Shown one piece after another: positions 44,061 through 51,524 of a DNA stretch of 64,000 nucleotides. Below the pieces are notes generated by a model that searched no databases, was not told where the DNA came from, and saw only the letters and a list, made by a program, of their open reading frames with translations. Within the stretch, counting starts at the first letter, position 1, and the number at the start of each line of letters is the position of its first letter. Both the position numbers and the translations under genes were made by a program. This stretch comes from Candidatus Chloroploca sp. Khr17 (GTDB lineage: Bacteria; Chloroflexota; Chloroflexia; Chloroflexales; Chloroflexaceae). The stretch is taken from the NCBI RefSeq assembly GCF_004138165.1, contig NZ_RYFF01000015.1, positions 33,731 through 97,730 on the forward strand. Direction: 5' to 3'.

Positions 44061-47000
44061 CCCACGCTTCCAACACCAGCCGCCTCGTCCGGTACTCGCC
44101 GTACATTCGCTGCTCTTTCTCCTTCAACACCCTGAAGGTCTCCCCCGGGAAGTCTGGGCCATACACGTCGTGCGGGTCGAGGATGTAGCGCAACTCGTCC
44201 CGCGTTAGCCCGTAGAGCTTCGCGATGCGCGCGTCGAGCTCGGCGCGGATCTGGGCGCGGCGCTCGTCGTGCCAGATGAACGGTGGAACCACGAATGAGT
44301 CACGAATATACGAATGGGCTATCCCGAGGTGCGCGGCGATGGCCGGGTTCGTGGCCGCCAATGGCTCCGCCGCCGCCATATTGGCCCGCCAACATTCGCT
44401 TATTCGTTCCCGTAATTCGTGGTCAGCTGCTTCCCACACGTCCTCTGCGAACGCTTTGATGTCCCACGCGGTGTAGACTAGTTCGACGACCCGTGGCACG
44501 ATGTAGGCGATGTCGGCGGGCGTGAAGGCCGAGGGCGGGAGGACGGGGAGTTGGTTGACGATGAAGAAACTAAAGTTTACACCACCAACCTTTTGTCTTA
44601 CGACAAAATCGAAAGGGATGCTATTTAGTATTGCCAAGAAACAAGCAATAAGCAAGCTATTTCCATGTTTTGGCAGTATCAAAAAGACACTGTCACCTGC
44701 ACCTATCTTTGGTAGTATGGTGAAAATCGCTGTTCTTTCATCTGTCGTTCGAGCAACTCGGCGGAAAGCCAAAACCCAATGGTATTGCCAATCGGCGAGG
44801 CGCTCGGCGACGGCGTTGGTGGGCACCCAGTAGCGCGGCGTGATACTGACCGCAGGATCGGCGAGCTCGGCGGCGCTCAAATCGTGCGCGCCCTCCTCTG
44901 TGCCTCCGTGCCTCTGTGGTACACTGGCATACGTCGCCCAGCGGTGGGTGAATTGGTGCAGCAGCTTCGCTTCATACAATGGCACAAGCCCGTCACCAGG
45001 GGCGCTCTGGAAGAGGTGGCTGTCGTTGGACATATCGAGCATCCGCAGAAAGGACACCCCCCATGGGTTGCCACTATCCTTTTGCCCTTTGCCTTTTTCC
45101 TTTTGCCTTTCATCAATCAGCACCGGTGCCTTCCGGTAGATCTTTTTGGTCAGCTCTGCATCTTGGTTGGTGCGAAAGACCGGGGCGGTGTGCGTGTTGG
45201 GGTTGATCAGCGCAATCTCGTCGGGGGTCAGCATGAAGGCCCGCTGTGGATCGGCCAGTTGGTTGACGTTGGTGGCAAAGAAGAGAAAGCGGGTTGGCTC
45301 GCTGGTTGTGCCTATTGTCAGCAGGGCAAATTTGAAGCGGCTGTCAACTTCGGCAAAAATCTTCTCGCGATTCTCGAAGTCGTAAAAACTGGCAAGTTGT
45401 TTTTGTGCATTAAGATCCCCAAAAAACGCCTTGGTACTGTCATCCGTCGCAATGCCCGTCGGCACAATAATGCCTGCCCGTCCCGTCGGCGCGAGCAAGT
45501 TGCGAAAATGCTCAGCGAAGAGCGCGTAGGTATTCACATCACCCACTGCCGTCAGCGGAAAGCGCTCACTCGCCCGGACAAAGCGGCTCTCGGCTTCGGC
45601 GCGCTGCTTGGCGGCGTCGAACTGGGCGATGCGGGCGCGCTGGTGGGCGTCGCCATTGCGCCAGGCCGCGATCGCCTTGTCGCGGGCCGCCTTATTCGCA
45701 GCCTCACGGATCGCCGGCACATCCACAAAATGCTCCTGCTCTTGGAGCTTGATCCGCTCCCACGGCGGATTGCCCAGCACCACATCGAATTGGGCCCGAA
45801 TGAACGAATGGCCCTCATTAGTTAATTCGCTCCCATTCGTTGTCGGGAACTCAAGCTCCCAGTGGAAGAAGCCAACCGCTTCGGCCAGCGGCGCGGCCAT
45901 CAGGGTCTTTGCGCTGCCGGGGTCGAAGTCAAGCAGATCCTTCGAGGTGGGCACATAGCGCGCATTCTCGGGCGTAAGCGGCTGGAAGAAGGCCGCCGTC
46001 CAGAGGTCAAACTTGGCGCGTTCGGCGTGGGCCTGGCGACGCAGGGCGGCGTAGCGGGCGGCGCGGGCGCGCACTGCACTGACGCTGTCGTCGGCGGCTT
46101 CGTCGAGGGCGCGCAGGGCCGCTGCGAACGGGGCATCGTCGGCGGCAGCGGTGGCAAAGAGATCTTGCTGCACCAGGCCCTGCTTGCGATGCAGCTCGCG
46201 CTCTTGCTTGTTGCGCTTCTTGAGACTACTTGCCGTCGCTTTATCATCGCCACTGACCGGCTTGTAGGCGTCGTCGGGAATGCCCGCCTCCACCAGTTCG
46301 CGGGTCGCACCGACAAGGCTATTGCCATGGCGGATGTGATGATCGAGAAAGCTCAGCGGCAAGCCAGCCGCGTGCCCCTCGATCCAGAGGCTCAGCTTGC
46401 AGAGATCGACCGCGAGCGGGTTGAGATCGACGCCAAAGATGCAACGACGGATCACATCACGCACCGCGTGGCGGAACTGCGCCGGCGACGGCTGATCCTC
46501 ACCAGCGCGCACACGGGCCAACTCGCGCCCCAGGCGACGCGCAGCCGCCAGCAAAAACGCCCCCGAGCCACAGGCGGGGTCCACCACGCGGATGCTGAGC
46601 AAAGCGGCTTCTTTTTGATGTACCACCGAGGCACTGAGGCCCTGAGATTCTTTTTGATCCTCTGTGTCTCTGTGTCTCTGTGGTGTATCCCCAACCGCCT
46701 TGAGCCGCGCCTCGATCACAGGCACCAGCGCACTCTTGATCAACTCCTGCACCAACTCAGGGCGGGTATAGTAGCTACCGGTCGTCTTGCGCTCGCTACC
46801 GCTTGCTAAGTCAAAAGTAAAAAGTGAAAAGGTAAAAGGATCAATGCTCTCGTCGCCATTCCTTTTTCCTTTTGCCTTTTCACTTTTGCCTTGAATCGTC
46901 ACAACGGGACGATAATCCAGCAGCGACTCATACACACTCCCCAACTCCTCGACATCGAGCGCACCATAATTGACGCGACGGAGCAGCTTGCTCTCTTCAT

Positions 47001-48345
47001 CGCGGTAGAGCGAGAGGGCGCGCACGGCGGCCAGCAACGCGGCGTTCGCGAGGCGGGTATTGGTGGTGAGGGCAGCGCAGGCGGTGTCGCCAAAGAGATC
47101 GCCATCAAGCGGAGCGAGACCGAGGCGGCGCGGGGCGATCTCGTCGCTGCCTTCGAGCAGGCGGAACGTGGTCAGCAACCCCTCCCAGAGATCGGTGTAC
47201 GGCCCGCGCCCGACCCCCGAAGTCTCGGCCAAGCGGCGCAAGCGACTGACGCTATAGTGCTCGTAGTAAATACGCAGAGCGTTTGAAGGCAAAAGGTCAA
47301 AGGAAAAAGGCAAAAACTCATCTTCCTCACTTTTACCTTTTACCTTTTCACTTTTGCCTTCTACTTTGCCTTCTACTGCGATCAACCCACGCTCCTCGGC
47401 GACCATCAGGAAGAGCAGCCGATAGACCAGGCGCAGCAACTGGCGATAGTAGTCGAGCGGGGTCAGTTGGCCTGAGGCCACTTGCGCCCGCAGCTCGGCA
47501 TTAGTCGGATGCGCCAAGAGACCATTGCCAAGGGTCTTCAGCGCCACCTCGACCCCAACCCGCAAGCCGTTGCGCACACGGCCACCAGCCTCGACAGCAT
47601 ACTGGTGATACTTCTCCAGCAGACAATCTTCCGGCCTCGCCACCGAGGCACTGAGGGACGTTGCTTCTTTGCGATCCTCAGTGTCTCGGTGCCTCGGTGG
47701 TGAACTATCCGGCAAACGCGAGCGATGGAGCAACCGGTAGAGGATCGCGAACTCGCTGAACTTCTCACCTTCCAGAATCGCACGCAAGTCGAACTCGACG
47801 TAAGCCGGACGAGTAAAGCGCGCCGAGTCGCGGAGGAGGCGCAAACGCTCGCCATTGGTAACGATACCCCAGAGGTGCTCGGTACTGTTGAGGTATTCCT
47901 GCACCAGGGCATGGGGCGAAAGGCGCGGGCGACCCGAGGGCGGACGTGCATCAAGGCTATTGCGAATGCTCTCGATATGCACCGGCGGGGCATCGTCGAA
48001 CTCATCGGCGCGGTGCGAAATCGCATACGTGCGGCCCTGAAGCACATAAGCGCTACGGTTACGACTGAGCTGATAGCCCAGCACCCGCAGCAGCGGGAGC
48101 ACCCACTGCTCGCGGGTCTCGGTAGTACCCGTCGCGCCGGGTGCAAGGTCAGCGAGGTAGGACTGGAACAGCGCCCACTGGCTACGTGCAACCTGCCATG
48201 CCGCCGAAATGCGGTCAGAGAGATTCCGGGTACGGTCCAGGCCAAAATCCTCAGGGCGCTGACCCTCCATCGCACCAGCAGCGATAGCATCGAGAATATC
48301 GGAGGGAAGCAACCCGCCTTCAGTAACAATCGTTGTGTAGGGCAT
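44047..48345 (-). CDS. Eco57I/PglX-like adenine-specific DNA methyltransferase (DrmMI-like)
   Basis: 1432 residues. SAM-binding motif I 'VVDPACGSGAFLLAAARRL' (Asp589) and catalytic motif IV 'VVLGNPPWERI' (Asn859-Trp862) identify an N6-adenine methyltransferase of the large type found in DISARM class 1 and BREX. The C-terminal third, with 'FSFFIVNQLPVLPPSAF', resembles TaqI/Eco57I specificity regions. It should mark host DNA so that linked helicases and nucleases spare it. At least eight stretches look like translated palindromic repeats (residues about 214-236, 325-354, 484-512, 554-575, 835-850, 1080-1090, 1142-1151, 1307-1353). An AT-rich patch at 44565-44780 contrasts with the GC-rich gene. 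The start region abuts half a family A repeat. Confidence 0.9.
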   Translation of the reverse strand: MPYTTIVTEGGLLPSDILDAIAAGAMEGQRPEDFGLDRTRNLSDRISAAWQVARSQWALFQSYLADLAPGATGTTETREQWVLPLLRVLGYQLSRNRSAYVLQGRTYAISHRADEFDDAPPVHIESIRNSLDARPPSGRPRLSPHALVQEYLNSTEHLWGIVTNGERLRLLRDSARFTRPAYVEFDLRAILEGEKFSEFAILYRLLHRSRLPDSSPPRHRDTEDRKEATSLSASVARPEDCLLEKYHQYAVEAGGRVRNGLRVGVEVALKTLGNGLLAHPTNAELRAQVASGQLTPLDYYRQLLRLVYRLLFLMVAEERGLIAVEGKVEGKSEKVKGKSEEDEFLPFSFDLLPSNALRIYYEHYSVSRLRRLAETSGVGRGPYTDLWEGLLTTFRLLEGSDEIAPRRLGLAPLDGDLFGDTACAALTTNTRLANAALLAAVRALSLYRDEESKLLRRVNYGALDVEELGSVYESLLDYRPVVTIQGKSEKAKGKRNGDESIDPFTFSLFTFDLASGSERKTTGSYYTRPELVQELIKSALVPVIEARLKAVGDTPQRHRDTEDQKESQGLSASVVHQKEAALLSIRVVDPACGSGAFLLAAARRLGRELARVRAGEDQPSPAQFRHAVRDVIRRCIFGVDLNPLAVDLCKLSLWIEGHAAGLPLSFLDHHIRHGNSLVGATRELVEAGIPDDAYKPVSGDDKATASSLKKRNKQERELHRKQGLVQQDLFATAAADDAPFAAALRALDEAADDSVSAVRARAARYAALRRQAHAERAKFDLWTAAFFQPLTPENARYVPTSKDLLDFDPGSAKTLMAAPLAEAVGFFHWELEFPTTNGSELTNEGHSFIRAQFDVVLGNPPWERIKLQEQEHFVDVPAIREAANKAARDKAIAAWRNGDAHQRARIAQFDAAKQRAEAESRFVRASERFPLTAVGDVNTYALFAEHFRNLLAPTGRAGIIVPTGIATDDSTKAFFGDLNAQKQLASFYDFENREKIFAEVDSRFKFALLTIGTTSEPTRFLFFATNVNQLADPQRAFMLTPDEIALINPNTHTAPVFRTNQDAELTKKIYRKAPVLIDERQKEKGKGQKDSGNPWGVSFLRMLDMSNDSHLFQSAPGDGLVPLYEAKLLHQFTHRWATYASVPQRHGGTEEGAHDLSAAELADPAVSITPRYWVPTNAVAERLADWQYHWVLAFRRVARTTDERTAIFTILPKIGAGDSVFLILPKHGNSLLIACFLAILNSIPFDFVVRQKVGGVNFSFFIVNQLPVLPPSAFTPADIAYIVPRVVELVYTAWDIKAFAEDVWEAADHELRERISECWRANMAAAEPLAATNPAIAAHLGIAHSYIRDSFVVPPFIWHDERRAQIRAELDARIAKLYGLTRDELRYILDPHDVYGPDFPGETFRVLKEKEQRMYGEYRTRRLVLEAWDDHE
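44288..44426. repeat. Family C (ACGAAT) palindrome halves inside the methyltransferase gene
   Basis: ACCACGAATGAGTCACGAAT (44289 on) and the complementary half ending CGTAATTCGTGGTCAGC (44426) flank about 75 nt of gene-like sequence. In frame they encode 'HSYIRDSFVV' and 'ADHELRERISECW', unlike the rest of the protein. Confidence 0.65.
44893..44922. repeat. Half family A (HRGTE) element in the methyltransferase gene
   Basis: CTCTGTGCCTCCGTGCCTCTGTGGT read as 'PQRHGGTEEG' on the coding strand. Only one arm remains. Confidence 0.6.
45078..45110. repeat. Half family B (KGK) element in the methyltransferase gene
   Basis: CCTTTTGCCCTTTGCC and following T/C-rich sequence, encoding 'ERQKEKGKGQKDS' on the coding strand. 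One arm of the element whose full form is at 46811 and 47285. Confidence 0.6.
45797..45845. repeat. Short family C element in the methyltransferase gene
   Basis: CGAATGAACGAATGG and CCATTCGTTG form an inverted pair around 'CCCTCATTAGTTAATTCGCT'; the coding strand reads 'TNGSELTNEGHSFIRAQFD' just before the NPPW motif. Confidence 0.6.
46621..46685. repeat. Family A (HRGTE) palindrome in the methyltransferase gene
   Basis: TACCACCGAGGCACTGAGG pairs with the downstream TCTGTGTCTCTGTGGTGTA. The coding strand reads 'TPQRHRDTEDQKESQ' then 'LSASVVHQKEA', 10-15 residues before motif I. Confidence 0.8.
46811..46893. repeat. Family B (KGK) palindrome in the methyltransferase gene
   Basis: TCAAAAGTAAAAAGTGAAAA pairs with CCTTTTCACTTTTGCCTTGA. 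The coding strand reads 'QGKSEKAKGKRNGDESIDPF' then 'TFSLFTFDLAS', a low-complexity insert. Confidence 0.8.
47285..47374. repeat. Family B (KGK) palindrome in the methyltransferase gene
   Basis: GAAGGCAAAAGGTCAAAGGA and CCTTTTCACTTTTGCCTTC form the arms. The coding strand reads 'EGKVEGKSEKVKGKSEEDEF' then 'LPFSFDLLPS'. Confidence 0.8.
47638..47704. repeat. Family A (HRGTE) palindrome in the methyltransferase gene
   Basis: CACCGAGGCACTGAGGGACG and CAGTGTCTCGGTGCCTCGGTG form the arms. The coding strand reads 'PPRHRDTEDRKEATSLSASV'. Confidence 0.8.
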
Positions 48346-48350
48346 ATGAT

Positions 48351-48370
48351 TTCACCACCGAGGCACTGAG
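48351..48370. repeat. Half family A element at the methyltransferase start
   Basis: TTCACCACCGAGGCACTGAG ends 6 nt before the methyltransferase ATG (48345). On the coding strand its CGGTGGTGAA lies where the ribosome-binding site would be. Confidence 0.6.
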
Positions 48371-48400
48371 TAGTCTGGAACAAAAGTTTCCCGGTAGCAC

Positions 48401-48489
48401 CGCCGACCACGAATACTGATCACGAATAAACGAATATGGGCTTGCTCCATGCGGTATTCGTTTATTCGTGATCGTAATTCGTGGACGGC
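48401..48489. repeat. ACGAAT palindromic element (family C), copy 2
   Basis: Near-perfect long palindrome: CGCCGACCACGAATACTGAT, ACGAATAAACGAATATGGG and the complementary GGTATTCGTTTATTCGTGATC, AATTCGTGGACGGC. It occupies most of the 158-nt gap between the SNF2-like gene and the methyltransferase gene and shares its left flank with the copy at 13045. Confidence 0.85.
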
Positions 48490-48503
48490 AGACCACACCG
48501 TGC

Positions 48504-51500
48504 TTACATCAAAACAGGTAACAACACATACAGCCCAAGGACATCAGGCAACCCAGCGGGGCGCACCCGGACGGATCCGCCGCCCGTCTGGGCGCGCACC
48601 CGCATATGCGCCTCGCGCAGGTGGGCGGCCCGCTCGTCCGCGATGCGCTCCAATTCACTCCCAAGCGGCGCAAGCTCGCCCAGGCCTGTGCGAAGCGCGA
48701 TCAGACGCTCGTCACGCGTGAGGTTCGCGGCAGCCTGCGCGTGCTCCAAGAGGGCCAGCGCATCGGGTTGGCTCAGCCAGGCCGGCGCCGACGGCGGCCC
48801 GCTGAAGCCGACGACGACCAGTTCCTCGGCGAGAACCGGCACCCGCTGACGGCTACTCTCGATCAACATCCGCACCCGCAGCAGCAAGAGGCGGGTGCGC
48901 TTCGGGACGGCGCGTGTCCGCATGACGCCCGAGCGGGCGGCCACCGGCGTGGTTCCGTCGGGGGCCAGCGCCGTCTCCATGAGGTAGTCAGCCAGGGCGA
49001 GGATCAGCGGGTGGTTGCGCCCAAGGTGTTCGACGCCTTCGGGGGCAGGGTCGGCGAAACTCACGAGCAACTCGCCGCCCTTGTCGGCGAGGTGGGCCAC
49101 GCGCTCACGCACCGGCTCAGGCAACGGGTTCAGGCTCAGGCCCAGCACCCCGGCTTTGCGTTGCTGCAACGAGGCCCCGAGGCGCTCGCACGCGGCGGTC
49201 GCAAAGCGCTCAATCGAGGATGGGTCACCAAGCACCGCATCCGTCTCCTCAAGTTCGCGGGCCACTTCTTCGGGTTTGATGCGGCGCTGCGCAAAGCGGG
49301 TGCGGCTCGCTTGCTCCCGCTCCACAGCCCGGTTCCAGGCGGTCTCAACCTCCTGCACGCTCGGCACCGCATCGAGGAGCGTCAACTGACGGGCGGTGTC
49401 GAAGAGGGCCAGTTGCTCGACGCCCGGCTGGAAGAGCGAGGCGATCAGCGTTTCGACCACGGTGCCACTCTCGACCGGCAGCGGCACGCTGATGCCGAGG
49501 GTCTTGTGGATCCGGACAGCCTTGCGCAGCAGCACCTTCATCACCGCCTCGTCCATGGGGTTGTCCTGCCCGTAGAGCAGGACGGTGCGGACGGTGGGCC
49601 GCCGCTGCCCGTAGCGATCAACGCGCCCCTCGCGCTGCTCCAGGCGGTTCGGGTTCCAGGGCAGATCGTAGTGGATCACGGCATCGAAGCCACCCTGGAG
49701 GTTGATGCCCTCGCTGAGGCAGTCGGTGGCAACGAGCAAGCGTCGCGGGCTGGTCTCCAACTCGGCGATCAGGGCCTCACGCTCCTCCTCAGAGCCTTCG
49801 CCCGTGACCGCGAGCACCCGCAGGCCAGCCTGTCGGCTGAAGAACTTCACCAATTCGTCGGCCACATAATCGGCGGTCGCCACATAGCGACAGTAGACGA
49901 TCGGATTGTAGTTGTCGCGGAGCAGATCGCTGAGCACCTGGATGAGCCGCTGCAACTTCGGATCCTCCTTGCCACGCAGCGCAGCAGCACGAGCAGCGAA
50001 GCGGGCAAGGCGGGCGCGCTCGCCGGAAGTTTCACCACCGAGGCGCAGAGGCACCGAGGCTTCAACCTCATCCGCATCCAGACCACCGAGCGCGGGTTCG
50101 AAGTCAAACGCCTCTTCACGGTCGTCTTGAACAGCGTCACGAAGCGCATCCCCCTCTCCTCCTCGGTGCCTCGGTGCCTCGGTGGTCAACCCGGAAGTTT
50201 CACCACCGAGGCGCAGAGACACCGAGGACTCAACCTTTTTCCCCGCATCTCCCGCATCCCCCTCTCCTCCTCGGTGCCTCTGTGCCTCTGTGGTAAATCC
50301 TGTGGTAAATCCTCCCCCACGGAGGCGCAGCGCCTTCTCGGCGGCGGCGGGGCTGCTCATCACACAGCGAAGCAGAGCCAGGGCGGCCCAGTAGCGCGCC
50401 CGCTGCCGCCACACCTGCCCGTCCGTCCCGAGGCCGCTCTCCTGCACCAGTTCCTTGGTGAAGGTGAAGACCTCATCAAAGAGCGTGCGATAGGCCGAGG
50501 CGCGCGGCATCGTGTAGGTTATCTCGGCGGACTCTCTGATGGGGAAAGGCGTAACATCGTCGGTGCCGATCCAGCGCTGCACATCGCCACGGCGGCGCTG
50601 CACAAAATGGCGGGCGAGGATGTCGCGGTCGGGATCGGCCAGACGACCGAGGTCGAGCGTGGCAAAGCGCGGGTCGAGCAGACCGAGCAGGCTGGTGAAG
50701 GCGTCCTCTACCCCAGAGTGCGGCGTGGCCGTGAGCAGGATGAGCTTGCGGTCGGTGTGCGCCGCCAGTTCGCGCACCAGTTCATAGCGCTGCTGCTGAG
50801 ACGCACTGCCGCTGGAGCCAACGGCGGCGTGGGCCTCATCGACGATCACGAGTTCAGGGGCCGCGCGCAAGAAGCTGTCACGCCGTCGTTCGCTCTTGAC
50901 GTAGTCAATGCTCGCCACCGTGATCGGGAAGTGCTCCCAGACGCTCGTGTCACCACGGGGCAGGCTCCGCTCAAGGGCGGCGGCCGTACTGGAACGCACG
51001 ACCGTCGCCTCGAGGGCGAACTTCTGGCTAAGTTCGCGCTGCCACTGATCGCAGAGGTGGGGCGGGCAGAGCACGGTGAGCCGGGCGATCTCGCCGCGGT
51101 CGAGCAACTCGCGGGCAATCAGGCCAGCCTCGATGGTCTTCCCGATGCCGACGTCATCGGCGATCAGCAAGCGCACCGGGTCAAGGCGCAGCGCCATGAT
51201 CAACGGCACCAGTTGGTACGGGCGCGGCCTTACCCCGAGGCGTCCCAGGGAGCGAAAGGGCCCGGCCCCACTCCGCAGGCTGAGGCGGGCCGCGTTCCGC
51301 AGCAGCGCCCCGGCCTCCACATCGCCCATCGCCGCCGGATCAGGCGGCGCAAAGCTCGCCTCGACCACCCGATCGCCCTCAACGGGCAGAAAGATGCCGC
51401 AGACCTCGGCGGCGGCTCCCCCCAAGGGGCGGAGCAGCAGCAGATCATCGTCGGCTGAGGGCAACACCACCCATTCGCGTTCACGGCAACGCACCAGCGA

Positions 51501-51521
51501 ACCAACAGTGAAACGCGCCAT
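48504..51521 (-). CDS. SNF2-type SF2 helicase (DrmD-like)
   Basis: 1005 residues. Lobe 1: 'LLIADDVGIGKTIEAGLIAR' (GxGKT 125-129), DEAH at 228-231 in 'LVIVDEAHAAVG', 'LLTATPHSG' (264-270). Lobe 2: 'IVYCRYVATADYVADEL', 'LLVATDCLSEGINLQGG', 'NPNRLEQREGRVDRYGQ'. The layout, length and C-terminal helical region match DrmD of DISARM class 1 and the related SNF2 proteins in other defence islands. Its ATG with GGAGG follows the large helicase stop by 3 nt. Residues about 408-497, between the lobes, are two family A repeat insertions in frame ('TTEAQRHRGGEGD' and 'TTEAPRHRGGEGD'). Confidence 0.9.
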   Translation of the reverse strand: MARFTVGSLVRCREREWVVLPSADDDLLLLRPLGGAAAEVCGIFLPVEGDRVVEASFAPPDPAAMGDVEAGALLRNAARLSLRSGAGPFRSLGRLGVRPRPYQLVPLIMALRLDPVRLLIADDVGIGKTIEAGLIARELLDRGEIARLTVLCPPHLCDQWQRELSQKFALEATVVRSSTAAALERSLPRGDTSVWEHFPITVASIDYVKSERRRDSFLRAAPELVIVDEAHAAVGSSGSASQQQRYELVRELAAHTDRKLILLTATPHSGVEDAFTSLLGLLDPRFATLDLGRLADPDRDILARHFVQRRRGDVQRWIGTDDVTPFPIRESAEITYTMPRASAYRTLFDEVFTFTKELVQESGLGTDGQVWRQRARYWAALALLRCVMSSPAAAEKALRLRGGGFTTGFTTEAQRHRGGEGDAGDAGKKVESSVSLRLGGETSGLTTEAPRHRGGEGDALRDAVQDDREEAFDFEPALGGLDADEVEASVPLRLGGETSGERARLARFAARAAALRGKEDPKLQRLIQVLSDLLRDNYNPIVYCRYVATADYVADELVKFFSRQAGLRVLAVTGEGSEEEREALIAELETSPRRLLVATDCLSEGINLQGGFDAVIHYDLPWNPNRLEQREGRVDRYGQRRPTVRTVLLYGQDNPMDEAVMKVLLRKAVRIHKTLGISVPLPVESGTVVETLIASLFQPGVEQLALFDTARQLTLLDAVPSVQEVETAWNRAVEREQASRTRFAQRRIKPEEVARELEETDAVLGDPSSIERFATAACERLGASLQQRKAGVLGLSLNPLPEPVRERVAHLADKGGELLVSFADPAPEGVEHLGRNHPLILALADYLMETALAPDGTTPVAARSGVMRTRAVPKRTRLLLLRVRMLIESSRQRVPVLAEELVVVGFSGPPSAPAWLSQPDALALLEHAQAAANLTRDERLIALRTGLGELAPLGSELERIADERAAHLREAHMRVRAQTGGGSVRVRPAGLPDVLGLYVLLPVLM
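50031..50188. repeat. Family A element 1 inside the SNF2-like gene
   Basis: Arms TTCACCACCGAGGCGCAGAG (50031 on) and CTCGGTGCCTCGGTGGT (ending about 50186) are separated by about 120 nt. Coding strand: 'LTTEAPRHRGGEGDALRD' and 'EASVPLRLGGETSG'. Confidence 0.8.
50199..50297. repeat. Family A element 2 inside the SNF2-like gene
   Basis: TTTCACCACCGAGGCGCAGA and CCTCTGTGCCTCTGTGGTAA form the arms; the 3' tail TGTGGTAAATCCT is duplicated at once. Coding strand: 'FTTEAQRHRGGEGDAGDAG' and 'ESSVSLRLGGETSG'. Head-to-tail with element 1. Confidence 0.8.
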
Positions 51522-51524
51522 CCA

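Noticed and set aside
44047..48345. Treating the HRGTE and KGK stretches as natural linkers of the methyltransferase
   Set aside because: The same nucleotide palindromes recur in two other unrelated genes and in gaps, so DNA-level insertion explains them better than protein-level linkers.
44047..48345. BREX system on the basis of the PglX-like methyltransferase
   Set aside because: No BrxA, BrxB, BrxC, PglZ or BrxL-like gene is present; the helicase pair points to DISARM/Druantia-type systems.
48606..51458. 950-codon rightward ORF opposite the SNF2-like gene
   Set aside because: Antisense shadow; the helicase motifs are on the minus strand and the antisense protein is low-complexity Arg/Gly/Gln.
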